From Diaminobutyricibacter sp049994905 (GTDB taxonomy: Bacteria > Actinomycetota > Actinomycetes > Actinomycetales > Microbacteriaceae): a stretch of DNA of 64,000 nt. This document shows, piece by piece, positions 50,623 to 59,506 of the stretch. The notes under the pieces were generated by a model. The model searched no databases. It was not told the DNA's origin and saw nothing but the letters and a program-made list of their open reading frames with translations. The position numbers and the translations under genes were made by a program. The stretch is taken from NCBI RefSeq assembly GCF_049994905.1, contig NZ_CP188258.1, positions 4,160,327 through 4,224,326 of the forward strand, read 5' to 3'. Positions within the stretch are counted from its first letter, which is position 1. Each line of letters opens with the position of its first letter.

Positions 50623-50671
50623 TACAATTGGCGACATGGAGGCCGAGCTGGAGTCGTGCGTCGACGCATGA
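50623..50671 (+). promoter_or_regulatory. Promoter with a possible leaderless 11-codon ORF
   Basis: A TACAAT -10 box (50623-50628) sits so that transcription would begin at or next to the ATG at 50636. That ATG opens an 11-codon frame (Met-Glu-Ala-Glu-Leu-Glu-Ser-Cys-Val-Asp-Ala) whose TGA overlaps the ATG at 50668 of the next gene. This would give leaderless initiation and coupled re-initiation. The alternative GTG start at 50656 lies inside it. Confidence 0.45.
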
Positions 50672-52983
50672 ATTCGACCGGCCGACCCCGTCGCACGGGC
50701 CTGCGCTGGCTTGCTGTGCTCGCCACCGCAGCCGTTCTGGGCGTTGCCGCGGTCGCAGCATCCGTCTCCATCGACCCGCCTGCGGCCTCTGCACGGCAGT
50801 CTGCGACGGCCCACGCCGTGAAGGCGGCGACGGATGCCGTCAGCCAGCTGACCGTGACCGTCGCGCCCGAGAACGGCGGCATCCTCGCTCCCGGACAGGA
50901 CCTCACCGTACAGGTCTCGGTCACCAACGGTGCCTCGAGTTCCTTCGTCGCCGGAACCGTCCACCTGTGGATCGACAAGACGCCGATCGACACCCGCAAG
51001 AGCCTCGCAACCTGGCTGGGTTCGTCCGACGAGGTGCAGGGCGCGCAGACGATCGGTCGCGCGCCGGTCGCCGCGCTCGAACCGGGCACGACGTCGGTCG
51101 TGAGGGTGACCGTGCCCGCAGCATCCGTCCCGATTTCCGCCCGATCGTCGCAGGGGGTCTTCGGCATCGGTGCGACGGTCGCGATCGGGTCCGGCACGAA
51201 GGCCGGTGACCGTTCCACGATCGTATGGAATTCCGGGGCGGAGGTCACCCGGTCGAACGTTTCGGTCGTGATGCCGATCACTGCACCCGCGACGAGCGCC
51301 GGGCTGATTCCCGTTGCAGACCTTGCGGCATATACCGCTCCGAACGGGGTGCTCACCCGGCAGCTCGACGGGCTGATCGGCCACCCGTCGGTCGCGATCG
51401 GCATCGACCCGATGATCCTCGCCTCGATCAGGGTCCTGGGAACCTCCGCACCCGCGAGTGCGACGGACTGGCTGGTCTCGCTGTCGGAGCTTCCCAACGA
51501 CGTCTTCTCCCTCGGCTACGGTGACGCGGATCTCGCCGGCCAGTTCCAGAGCGGGCTGACGGCGCCCCTTGCACCGACGTCGCTCGCTTACGCGATGAAT
51601 CCGGCGAACTTCCAGACCACCCCCACATCGGTCGGCGAGCCCACCGAGAGTCCGGCCCCGGGCACCGCGATCCCGACCCCCACCCCGACGCCGACGACAG
51701 CGCCCGGTCCGGTGCTCCCCACCATCGCCGAGCTGACCGCGTGGCCGTACTCGCTTCACGGCGTCGCGTGGCCTGCGGAGAATTCCGTACGAACGGCCGA
51801 CCTGTCATCGCTCGTCGGCAACGGATTCACGACGACGATCCTCTCCGGCGACAATACGAACGCAGCCGATCTCGCCACGACTCCGAGCGCCGTCCTCCCC
51901 ATCAGCGGTGGGAAGGCACTCGCCGCCGATTCGGGCATCTCTGTCGCTCTCCGCAAAGCCGCGACGGCCACTGACGACACGAGCTGGAACGCTGCGATGT
52001 CGCAGGTCAACGCGCAGCTCGGACTGGTCAGCGAAGACGGCGGTGGAAAGCGCGACCTGGTCCTGACGCTTGGTCGCTCCTGGCCGTCGAGCGGCACCCA
52101 GCTGGAGCGCACCCTCCGTGCCATCCTCACCTCACCGTGGACCAATTCGGTCACGTTCCCCCAGATCCTGTCGAGCACACCGACCCCCGGGCTGACGCTG
52201 AAGAGCAAGTCGGAGACCGAGGCGCGCATCACCGGCATCAAGGGTCTTCTCGACGCCGAGACGCGGATCGACGATTTCGCGACGATCCTGGACGATCCGA
52301 CCACGATGACCGGGCAGAATCGCGCCCAGTTGCTCACCCTTCTCGCGGTCTCATGGACCGCGCCGCGCAACGACTGGCCGAGCGCGGTCTCGAAGAATCT
52401 CCAGTCGTCGTCCAGGATCCTGAACTCGGTGAAGATCCTGCCGACGGAAAACGTGAACCTGGTGAGCGCGCAGGGATCGATCCCGTTCACGGTCAGCAAT
52501 GGCCTTCCCAATGAAGCCGTGACCATCGTGCTCAGTGCTTCGCCCTCGAACAGCAGGCTCGAGATCGACGAAGACGCGACCAAGCGCATCCAGCCGGATT
52601 CACGCGCGACCGTGCTCGTGCCGGTGAAGGCGAAGCTGGGCAACGGCCAGGTCATCCTGACCTTGCAGTTACTGAGCCCCACAGGCGTCAAGATCGGCAC
52701 GCCGACGGCGGTCACCGTGGATGTCCACGCAGACTGGGAGGGCATCGGCGCCCTGATCGTCGGCATTCTTCTGGTCCTCCTGTTCGGTTTCGGCATCGTG
52801 CGCAACATCCTCCGGCGACGCCGGGAGAACGCCGCGGGTGACGGCGCGGGTGACGGCGCAGACGGTGACGGCACGGGTGGCGACGGCACGGGTGGCGACG
52901 GCACGGACGACCACGACGCCACGGAAGGCACTGCGGCGGATAGCAGCGCGGTTGCCGGCGAAACGAGGGAGCCGAGTGTCTAG
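50656..52983 (+). CDS. DUF6049-type secreted membrane-anchored protein upstream of murJ
   Basis: The 775-residue protein has an N-terminal signal peptide (WLAVLATAAVLGVAAVAASV), a long extracytoplasmic region with a beta-sandwich near the start (LTVTVAPENGGILAPGQDLTVQVSVTN), a Thr/Pro-rich linker near 330, and one C-terminal membrane helix followed by an Asp/Gly-rich repetitive cytoplasmic tail. Proteins like this occur next to murJ in actinobacteria, pointing to cell-envelope work, but no activity is known. Start may be GTG 50656 or ATG 50668. The gene overlaps murJ by 8 bases. Confidence 0.8.
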   Translation: MRRRMNSTGRPRRTGLRWLAVLATAAVLGVAAVAASVSIDPPAASARQSATAHAVKAATDAVSQLTVTVAPENGGILAPGQDLTVQVSVTNGASSSFVAGTVHLWIDKTPIDTRKSLATWLGSSDEVQGAQTIGRAPVAALEPGTTSVVRVTVPAASVPISARSSQGVFGIGATVAIGSGTKAGDRSTIVWNSGAEVTRSNVSVVMPITAPATSAGLIPVADLAAYTAPNGVLTRQLDGLIGHPSVAIGIDPMILASIRVLGTSAPASATDWLVSLSELPNDVFSLGYGDADLAGQFQSGLTAPLAPTSLAYAMNPANFQTTPTSVGEPTESPAPGTAIPTPTPTPTTAPGPVLPTIAELTAWPYSLHGVAWPAENSVRTADLSSLVGNGFTTTILSGDNTNAADLATTPSAVLPISGGKALAADSGISVALRKAATATDDTSWNAAMSQVNAQLGLVSEDGGGKRDLVLTLGRSWPSSGTQLERTLRAILTSPWTNSVTFPQILSSTPTPGLTLKSKSETEARITGIKGLLDAETRIDDFATILDDPTTMTGQNRAQLLTLLAVSWTAPRNDWPSAVSKNLQSSSRILNSVKILPTENVNLVSAQGSIPFTVSNGLPNEAVTIVLSASPSNSRLEIDEDATKRIQPDSRATVLVPVKAKLGNGQVILTLQLLSPTGVKIGTPTAVTVDVHADWEGIGALIVGILLVLLFGFGIVRNILRRRRENAAGDGAGDGADGDGTGGDGTGGDGTDDHDATEGTAADSSAVAGETREPSV

Positions 52984-54592
52984 CATCGGCCGCTCCAGCG
53001 CGATGCTCGCGTCTGGCACGCTCGTCTCACGCGTCCTGGGCTTCGCCAAGGCATGGCTCCTGCTCCAGGCGATCGGTGGCCTGAGCTTCGCCGCGAACGC
53101 GTACGCCACGTCGACGATCGTTCCGAACAGCATCTACGCGATCATCGCCCAGGGCATCCTCAATGCCGTACTCGTACCGCAGATCGTCCGCGCGTCAGTG
53201 CACGCCGACGGGGGCAAGGCTTACATAAATAAGCTGGTCACGCTCGGAATCCTGATCTTCGCCGCCGTCGCGCTCGTCGCAACCCTGCTGTCGCCGTTCC
53301 TCATGCAGCTGTTCGGCCTCCGCGGTTCGCACGCCGAGCTTGCGACCGCATTCGCTTACTGGTCACTGCCGCAGATCTTCTTCCTCGGGCTTTACACACT
53401 GCTCGGAGAGGTACTCAACGCGCGCAAGTCGTTCGGCCCGTTCACCTGGGCCCCGGTCGTGAACAATGTGGTCGCGATCGCGATGCTGATCGTCTTCATC
53501 GTCGCGTTCGGCTCCGACCCCTACGGGCACCGGTCGCCCGTCTGGACGCCCACGATGGTGGCCATCCTCGCCGGCGGGGCGACGCTCGGCGTCGCGGTTC
53601 AGGCGCTCATCCTGTTCTTCTTCTGGAGACGGATCGACCTGCGGTTCCGCTTCGACTTCCGCTGGCGCGGGGTCAACCTCGGACACGCCGGCAAGGCCGC
53701 CGGCTGGACCTTCGCCATGCTGCTGGCCACCCAGGCCGCCGGGCTGATCGAGACCAACGTCGCCAACTCGGCCGGGGTCGGCTTCGCCGGGCCGCTCCTG
53801 ATGAACAACGCCTGGCTGATCTTCATGCTCCCGCACGGCATCATCGCCGTCTCGATCGTGACTGCTTTCTATACGCGGATGGCCGAGCATGCGCACGGAG
53901 ACGACATCCCGTCGTTCCGCACCGACTTCTCGAGTGCCGCCCGCTCGATCCTGCTCCTGATCACCTTCTGTGCCGCGGCACTGATCGTGGTCGCGTTCCC
54001 GCTGTCGCGCATCTTCACGCCGGACTACACGCAGCTCGGTTTCATCCTGATCGGCTACCTGGTCGGGCTCGTGCCGTTCTCGCTCGTCTTCATGTCGCAG
54101 CGTGCGTTCTATTCGCTCGGCGACACGCGCACGCCGTTCTTCTTCACCCTCGCGCAGGTCGCCATCATCGTCGTGGGCGTACTGCTCTGCTTCATGGTGG
54201 CGCCGGAATTCCGCGCCGCGGCGATCGCTCTCGTGGTCTCGGTGGCGGGCGGCATCCAGGCCATCATCGCGGTCGCCTTGCTGAGGCGACGCATCGGGGG
54301 AGTGGATGGCCGGCGCATCGCGAGCGGACTCTGGCGGTTCCTGGTCGCTGCCGCCGTCTCGATGCTCGCAGGCGCGGGCGTCCTGCTCCTGCTCGGCGGC
54401 GTCTCGGCGGGGGCGTTCCCGGTCTCAGGATTCTTCGCAGCAGTCGTGTCCATCGCCGCGGCCGGAGTGGTCATGCTCGCTGTGTACGTGGGAGCGCTCG
54501 TGCTGTTGCGTTCGACCGATCTGAAGACGGGCCTGGCGCCGTTGACCAACCGTCTGAGCAGACGCTCCGAACACACAGACGACGCGGAATAG
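52976..54592 (+). CDS. murJ: Lipid II flippase MurJ
   Basis: The 538-residue protein has about 14 membrane helices and the MurJ/MviN pattern (SSAMLASGTLVSRVLGFAKAWLL, FAANAYATSTIVPNSIYAI, then MNNAWLIFMLPHGIIAVSIVTAFYTRM, and SQRAFYSLGDTRTPFF). It moves lipid-linked peptidoglycan precursor across the membrane. It starts at GTG 52976, inside the end of the upstream gene with GGGAG upstream; this excludes the longer reading from 52838. Unlike mycobacterial MurJ it has no C-terminal pseudokinase. Confidence 0.92.
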   Translation: MSSIGRSSAMLASGTLVSRVLGFAKAWLLLQAIGGLSFAANAYATSTIVPNSIYAIIAQGILNAVLVPQIVRASVHADGGKAYINKLVTLGILIFAAVALVATLLSPFLMQLFGLRGSHAELATAFAYWSLPQIFFLGLYTLLGEVLNARKSFGPFTWAPVVNNVVAIAMLIVFIVAFGSDPYGHRSPVWTPTMVAILAGGATLGVAVQALILFFFWRRIDLRFRFDFRWRGVNLGHAGKAAGWTFAMLLATQAAGLIETNVANSAGVGFAGPLLMNNAWLIFMLPHGIIAVSIVTAFYTRMAEHAHGDDIPSFRTDFSSAARSILLLITFCAAALIVVAFPLSRIFTPDYTQLGFILIGYLVGLVPFSLVFMSQRAFYSLGDTRTPFFFTLAQVAIIVVGVLLCFMVAPEFRAAAIALVVSVAGGIQAIIAVALLRRRIGGVDGRRIASGLWRFLVAAAVSMLAGAGVLLLLGGVSAGAFPVSGFFAAVVSIAAAGVVMLAVYVGALVLLRSTDLKTGLAPLTNRLSRRSEHTDDAE

Positions 54593-54665
54593 CATCCACC
54601 TAGGATGTGTTATATGGGTCAGCGAGTCTTGTCGGCCCGCCATTGATAGTGCAAGGAGCTCTCGA

Positions 54666-55637
54666 GTGCGGCAGATCATCATCATCGGTTCCGGTCCCGC
54701 CGGATACACGGCAGCCGTCTATGCGGCGCGCGCCAACCTCAAGCCGCTGCTGATCGCTTCGTCCGTCGAGGCCGGCGGTGAGCTGATGAACACCACCGAG
54801 GTGGAGAATTTCCCCGGCTTCCCTGACGGGATCCAGGGCCCCGACCTCATGATGAAGATGCAGGCCCAGGCTGAGCGATTCGGTACCGAGGTCGTTCTCG
54901 ACGACGTCGTGAGCGTGGATCTCTCCGGTGACGTGAAGTCCGTGACGCTCGGGTCCGGGGCGGTGCACCAGGCTCTCGCGGTGATCTTCGCCACGGGTTC
55001 TGCCTACCGCAAGCTCGGGCTCGAAGACGAGGAGCGTCTCGCCGGGCACGGCGTCTCGTGGTGTGCAACGTGCGACGGCTTCTTCTTCCGTGAGCGCGTC
55101 ATCGCCGTCGTCGGCGGCGGGGACTCGGCGATGGAAGAGGCCACGTTCCTCACCCGCTTCGCCGACAAGGTCTATGTGATCCACCGCAAGGACACGCTCC
55201 GTGCCTCCAAGATCATGCAGGACCGCGCGTTCGCGAACGACAAGATCGAGTTCGTGTGGAACTCCGAGGTCGTCGGCATCCAGGGCACCGAGACGGTGAC
55301 CGGGGTGACACTGCGCGACACCGTCACCGGTGCAGAGCGTCCGCTCGAGCTGCAGGGGCTGTTCGTCGCGATCGGCAACGACCCGCGCGTTCACCTCGTG
55401 CACGGTCAACTCGACCTCACTTCGGACGGCACGATCGCCGTCGCCGGCCGGAGTTCCAAGACAGCGCTCGCTGGTGTGTTCGCAGCCGGTGACGTGATCG
55501 ACCCGAGCTACCGGCAGGCTGTCACGGCCGCCGCTTCGGGTACCGTTGCGGCGCTCGACGCCGAACACTACCTCGCGAGCCTTCCCGAAGACCTGCTGGC
55601 CCAGGCCGGCGATCTCGAACTCACCACAACCGCATAA
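54666..55637 (+). CDS. trxB: Thioredoxin reductase
   Basis: The 323-residue flavoprotein has an N-terminal FAD site (IIIIGSGPAGYTAAVYAARA), the redox-active disulfide Cys133-Ala-Thr-Cys136 and an NADPH site (AVVGGGDSAMEEATFL). It uses NADPH to reduce thioredoxin, whose gene follows by 15 bases. GTG start at 54666 with AAGGAGCT upstream. Confidence 0.97.
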   Translation: MRQIIIIGSGPAGYTAAVYAARANLKPLLIASSVEAGGELMNTTEVENFPGFPDGIQGPDLMMKMQAQAERFGTEVVLDDVVSVDLSGDVKSVTLGSGAVHQALAVIFATGSAYRKLGLEDEERLAGHGVSWCATCDGFFFRERVIAVVGGGDSAMEEATFLTRFADKVYVIHRKDTLRASKIMQDRAFANDKIEFVWNSEVVGIQGTETVTGVTLRDTVTGAERPLELQGLFVAIGNDPRVHLVHGQLDLTSDGTIAVAGRSSKTALAGVFAAGDVIDPSYRQAVTAAASGTVAALDAEHYLASLPEDLLAQAGDLELTTTA

Positions 55638-55652
55638 AGGAGAAATCACATA

Positions 55653-55979
55653 ATGTCTGCAGCACGTTCCGTTACGGACGCATCCTTCCAGGACGACGTC
55701 CTGAACAGCGAGAAGACGATCCTCGTGGACTTCTGGGCTGAATGGTGCGGCCCGTGTCGCGCCGTCGGTCCGATCCTCGACCAGATCGCTGTCGAGCACG
55801 CCGACAAGATCGAGGTCGTCAAGCTGAACGTCGACGAGAACCCGCAGACCGCTGCGAAGTACCAGATCACCTCCATCCCCGCGATGAAGGTCTACCAGGG
55901 TGGCGAAGTCGTCAAGACCGTCATCGGCGCCAAGCCGAAGCCCGCCCTCGAAGCCGACCTCGCCGCCTATTTGTCATAG
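55653..55979 (+). CDS. trxA: Thioredoxin
   Basis: The 108-residue protein is a standard thioredoxin with the active site WCGPC (Cys32, Cys35) and the cis-proline loop TSIPAMKVYQGGE. It reduces protein disulfides and is recycled by TrxB encoded just upstream. A strong intrinsic terminator follows 16 bases after the stop. Confidence 0.98.
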   Translation: MSAARSVTDASFQDDVLNSEKTILVDFWAEWCGPCRAVGPILDQIAVEHADKIEVVKLNVDENPQTAAKYQITSIPAMKVYQGGEVVKTVIGAKPKPALEADLAAYLS

Positions 55980-55995
55980 CCGACGAGAGTTACCT

Positions 55996-56030
55996 GACCC
56001 GTCCGGCTCACGCCGGGCGGGTCTTTTTTT
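55996..56030 (+). terminator. Intrinsic terminator after trxA
   Basis: GACCCGTCCGG (55996-56006) pairs with CCGGGCGGGTC (56013-56023) with a 6-base loop, immediately followed by seven T residues. This is a textbook rho-independent terminator. Confidence 0.95.
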
Positions 56031-56037
56031 GTACCCA

Positions 56038-56053
56038 TGTTCCACGTGAAACA
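56038..56053. other. parS site (one mismatch)
   Basis: TGTTCCACGTGAAACA matches the parS consensus TGTTTCACGTGAAACA at all but one position that is variable in natural sites. It lies just after the trxA terminator and before the aminotransferase gene. Confidence 0.85.
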
Positions 56054-56120
56054 CTCCCCGATTCTCCGCAACCGGGGTCCCGCAAATAGCATTGGCAACA
56101 GCGTTCAGAACGGATGACAA

Positions 56121-57443
56121 GTGACAGATCAGGGCAGCCCGACTTCGCAGGGCAACAATCTCGACCGGTGGTACGGCCACTATGCACAAAGGACGACCGG
56201 TCTCGCCGCCAGCGAAGTACGTGCCCTGTTCGCCGTGGCCTCGCGCCCCGAGGTTGTCTCCCTGGCCGGCGGCATGCCATTCGTCTCCGCCCTTCCGCAA
56301 GACCTGGTGGTCGGCGCCATGGACCGCGTCATGCGCGAGCAGGGCGACGTTGCGCTGCAGTACGGTTCCGGTCAGGGAGTGCCGGCCCTGAGGGAGCAGA
56401 TCCTCGACGTCATGGCCCTCGAGGGCATCAGCGGGAGCGCTGACGATGTCGTCGTCACCACAGGTTCGCAGCACGCGCTCGAGCTCTTCAGCAAACTCTT
56501 TCTCGACCCGGGTGACGTGGTGCTCGCCGAAGGCCCGAGCTATGTCACCGCGCTCGTCATCTTCCGCTCGTACCAGGCGGAGGTCGACCAGATCCCGATG
56601 GATGAGCACGGCCTGATTCCCGAAGCTCTCCGCGAGCACATCGCCCGGCTCAAAAGTGCTGGTCGCACGATAAAATTCCTCTACACCGTCCCCACCTTCC
56701 ACAACCCGGCCGGCGTCACGCTGACCTGGGAGCGCCGGCTCGAGATCCTCGAGATCGCTCGCGCGAACGACATCCTGGTGCTCGAGGACAACCCCTACGG
56801 ACTCCTCTACTTCGGCGAGAAGCCGCCGGCAGCGATGCGGTCGGTCGAACGCGAAGGGGTCGTCTACCTGGGCACGTTCTCGAAGACGCTCGCGCCCGGT
56901 TTCCGGGTCGGCTGGGCACTCGCACCGCACGCCATCCGCGAAAAGCTGATCCTCGCAAACGAGGCCGCGGTCCTCAGCCCCAGCTCGTTCACCCAGCTGG
57001 TCGTCTCCGAATACCTTCGCGATGCGGACTGGAAGGCCCAGATCGACACCTTCCGCGGCGTCTACCGGGAACGCAAAGAGACGATGATCTCCGCGCTGGA
57101 GGAGTACCTGCCCGAACTGAGCTGGACCAACCCCAACGGCGGCTTCTACGTCTGGCTCACGCTCCCGTCCTACCTCGATTCGAAGGCGATGCTGCCCCGA
57201 GCGGTCACCGAGCTCGTCGCATACACGCCCGGTACCGCTTTCTACGCGGATGGGAACGGTCGCCAGAACATACGGCTGTCGTTCTGCTATCCGACCCCCG
57301 AGCGCATCCGCGTCGGCATCCGCCGCCTCGCCGCTGTCATCAACGGTGAGATGGACCTGCTCGACACCTTTGCCGGGACCGGCTCGCTGAGCGCCGTGCA
57401 AAAAGCCGGTTCCAGTGCAAACATCCCGACCGACCTGCGCTAG
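56121..57443 (+). CDS. PLP-dependent aminotransferase (class I/II, MocR-like catalytic type)
   Basis: The 440-residue protein is a fold-type I aminotransferase of the group related to 2-aminoadipate and MocR catalytic domains: VSLAGGMPF near 46, YGSGQGVPALREQI, VPTFHNPAGVTLT near 190, LEDNPYGLLYF, and PLP-Lys in LGTFSKTLAPGFRVGW. No winged-helix DNA-binding domain precedes it. The donor and acceptor are unknown. Its position between parS and the ddl-like gene near parB is conserved in related actinobacteria. Starts at GTG 56121. Confidence 0.85.
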   Translation: MTDQGSPTSQGNNLDRWYGHYAQRTTGLAASEVRALFAVASRPEVVSLAGGMPFVSALPQDLVVGAMDRVMREQGDVALQYGSGQGVPALREQILDVMALEGISGSADDVVVTTGSQHALELFSKLFLDPGDVVLAEGPSYVTALVIFRSYQAEVDQIPMDEHGLIPEALREHIARLKSAGRTIKFLYTVPTFHNPAGVTLTWERRLEILEIARANDILVLEDNPYGLLYFGEKPPAAMRSVEREGVVYLGTFSKTLAPGFRVGWALAPHAIREKLILANEAAVLSPSSFTQLVVSEYLRDADWKAQIDTFRGVYRERKETMISALEEYLPELSWTNPNGGFYVWLTLPSYLDSKAMLPRAVTELVAYTPGTAFYADGNGRQNIRLSFCYPTPERIRVGIRRLAAVINGEMDLLDTFAGTGSLSAVQKAGSSANIPTDLR

Positions 57444-57467
57444 TACACCCCCGAGAAAGGCCTGATC

Positions 57468-58433
57468 ATGGCTGATTTTTCCGCCCTTGACATCATCGTA
57501 CTGGCCGGTGGGATCTCGCACGAGCGCGACATCTCCCTTCGCTCGGGGCGCCGCGTGACCGACCGGCTGACTGCGCTCGGTCACCGCGTCACCGCGCTCG
57601 AGCCCGACGGATCACTGCTCGCCTATCTCTCAGCCAACCGACCGGATGTGGTCTGGCCGGCACTCCACGGAGCGAGCGGCGAAGACGGCGCCCTTCGCGC
57701 CCTCCTCGAACTCACGGGCATCCCGTTCGTGGGATCCCGCACCGACGCTGCGCGGATGGCCTGGTCGAAGCCGACGGCGAAGACCATCGTCGAGCGCGCC
57801 GGGGTCTCGACCCCCGCTTCGGTGACCTTGCCGAAGGAGACCTTCCGCGAACTCGGTGCCAACAGTGTGCTCGACACCGTGATCGCCGGACTCGGCTCGT
57901 CCCTCGTGGTGAAGCCTGCCCAGGGCGGCTCCGCACAGGGTGTGACCATCGTCGACGACGCTGCCGACCTGCCGCGCGCGATGGTCGACGCCTACACCTA
58001 TTCAGATGTCGCCCTCATCGAGCAGAGGGCCGTCGGTTCGGAAGTGTCTGTCACGGTGATCGATCTCGGCGACGGCCCGGTCGCGCTGCCCGCCGTCGAG
58101 ATCGTCCCGGTCGCAGGCGCGTACACCTTCGACGCGCGGTACAACGCGGGGGAGACCCGGTTCTATGTGCCTGCGCGGGTGAGCGATGAGGTAGCAGCGA
58201 GGGTGGCACGCGCCGCGGAACTGGCCCACACAGCACTCGGTCTACGCCATCTTTCGCGCATCGACCTCATCGTGGATGCCGACGGCGAGCCGTGGTTCCT
58301 CGAGGCGAACGTGCTGCCCGGCCTGACGGAGACGTCGATCGCACCCCAGGCCATCGAGGCCGCGGGCATGAGCCTCGGCGACGTCTACGCGGGGCTGGCC
58401 GTCGCCGCCATCCGCGACACCGTCACGGTCTGA
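57468..58433 (+). CDS. D-alanine-D-alanine ligase family protein
   Basis: The 321-residue protein is an ATP-grasp ligase: GGISHERDISLRSGRR near the start, WPALHGASGEDGAL in the Ala-binding part, VKPAQGGSAQGV and FLEANVLPGLTETS in the ATP/metal region. It would join two D-Ala molecules, or a variant second residue, for peptidoglycan. The family normally has ALHG-x-x-GEDG as here. It may be a second ligase beside a canonical Ddl elsewhere. It lies between the aminotransferase and parB (convergent). Confidence 0.85.
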   Translation: MADFSALDIIVLAGGISHERDISLRSGRRVTDRLTALGHRVTALEPDGSLLAYLSANRPDVVWPALHGASGEDGALRALLELTGIPFVGSRTDAARMAWSKPTAKTIVERAGVSTPASVTLPKETFRELGANSVLDTVIAGLGSSLVVKPAQGGSAQGVTIVDDAADLPRAMVDAYTYSDVALIEQRAVGSEVSVTVIDLGDGPVALPAVEIVPVAGAYTFDARYNAGETRFYVPARVSDEVAARVARAAELAHTALGLRHLSRIDLIVDADGEPWFLEANVLPGLTETSIAPQAIEAAGMSLGDVYAGLAVAAIRDTVTV

Positions 58434-58441
58434 CTCGGGCC

Positions 58442-58513
58442 GTCCCCGGAACGCCGGGCGTCCCCAGAACGCTGGCCATCCCCGAAACGCCGAGCGTGCC
58501 CATTACGCGCAGC
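58442..58513. repeat. 18-bp tandem repeat (four units) between ddl-like gene and parB
   Basis: Four 18-base units related to GTCCCCGGAACGCCGGGC, drifting from left to right, fill the gap between convergent genes. The last unit runs into sequence with GAGCGTG/CTCGACCG pieces, so the block looks like a remodelled copy of the dispersed repeat. Confidence 0.75.
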
Positions 58514-58558
58514 ACTCTCGACCGCACCTGACACCCTCGCCGCACACCGCTGGCCGGC

Positions 58559-59506
58559 TCAGCTGAAGCTCGGCTCCCCGAGCTCCGCCAGGATGCGGTT
58601 CAGATCCTGAATCGTTGCGAAATCCACCACGATCTGGCCTTTTCTCGCACCGAGCGAGACCTTGACCCGCGTATTGAGGCGGTCACCGAGGCGCTCGGCG
58701 ATCTCGTCGAGGTGTCCCTGGCGACGACCGGGGTTGGCCTTGGGCCGCACCGGCTTCGGCGTCGCACTCGCTGCGGCCTCAGCGGCGCGAACCGACAGGT
58801 CTTCGTTGACGATCTTGTCCGCGAGGCGCTGCATCGCATCCGGGTCGCCCGTCGACAGGATGGCACGGGCGTGACCGGCGGTCAGGACGCCGGCGGCGAC
58901 CCGGGTCTGCACGGCCGCCGGAAGCTTGAGTAGTCGCAGGGTGTTCGTGATCTGCGGGCGCGACCGGCCGATCCGGCCTGCGAGCTCTTCCTGGGTGATC
59001 CCGAAGTCGGCGAGGAGTTGCTGATAGGCCGACGCCTCTTCGAGCGGGTTCAGGTTCGACCGGTGCAGGTTCTCCAGGAGCGCGTCGCGGAGCATGTCCT
59101 CGTCGGCCGTCTCCTTGACCACCGCAGGAATGGTGTCGAGGCCGAGCTCCTTGGTGGCGCGCAGTCGGCGCTCACCCATGATCAGCTCGTACTTGTCCGA
59201 CTGGCCGACGATCGGTCGCACGACGATCGGCTGCAGCACCCCGACTTCACGGATGCTGGCGACGAGTTCGTCGAGTGCCTCGCGATCGAACTCCGTTCGC
59301 GGCTGCGCTGCGTTCGGAACGATGTCGGCGGGGGAGAGGTTCGCGAGTCGCGCACCGGGCACGGCAACCAGTTCGACGGTGGCCGTCGCGGTCGACCCCA
59401 TGCTGCCCTGGTTCGGGAAGAAGATGTCGACCGGGCGGGCAGCCGAGTCCGACGTCGGGATGAGCGCGCCGATTCCACGGCCGAGTCCTGTGCGTTTCGC
59501 AGCCAT
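58559..59506 (-). CDS. parB: Chromosome-partitioning protein ParB
   Basis: The 315-residue protein has the ParB CTPase/N-terminal domain (IVPNAAQPRTEFDREALDELVASI, GERRLRATKELG, ENLHRSNLNPLEEA), the helix-turn-helix (ITQEELAGRIGRSRPQITNTLRLLKL) and a C-terminal dimer domain. It loads at parS sites, spreads along DNA and works with ParA to move origins. It follows parA with a TAATG overlap. Start at ATG 59506, not at the longer in-frame reading upstream. Confidence 0.96.
   Translation of the reverse strand: MAAKRTGLGRGIGALIPTSDSAARPVDIFFPNQGSMGSTATATVELVAVPGARLANLSPADIVPNAAQPRTEFDREALDELVASIREVGVLQPIVVRPIVGQSDKYELIMGERRLRATKELGLDTIPAVVKETADEDMLRDALLENLHRSNLNPLEEASAYQQLLADFGITQEELAGRIGRSRPQITNTLRLLKLPAAVQTRVAAGVLTAGHARAILSTGDPDAMQRLADKIVNEDLSVRAAEAAASATPKPVRPKANPGRRQGHLDEIAERLGDRLNTRVKVSLGARKGQIVVDFATIQDLNRILAELGEPSFS

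Noticed and set aside
50539..51759. N-terminal extension of the cca reading frame by about 400 codons
   Set aside because: The extension runs antisense through the DUF6049-type gene, has no homology and lies beyond a sensible ATG at 50538.
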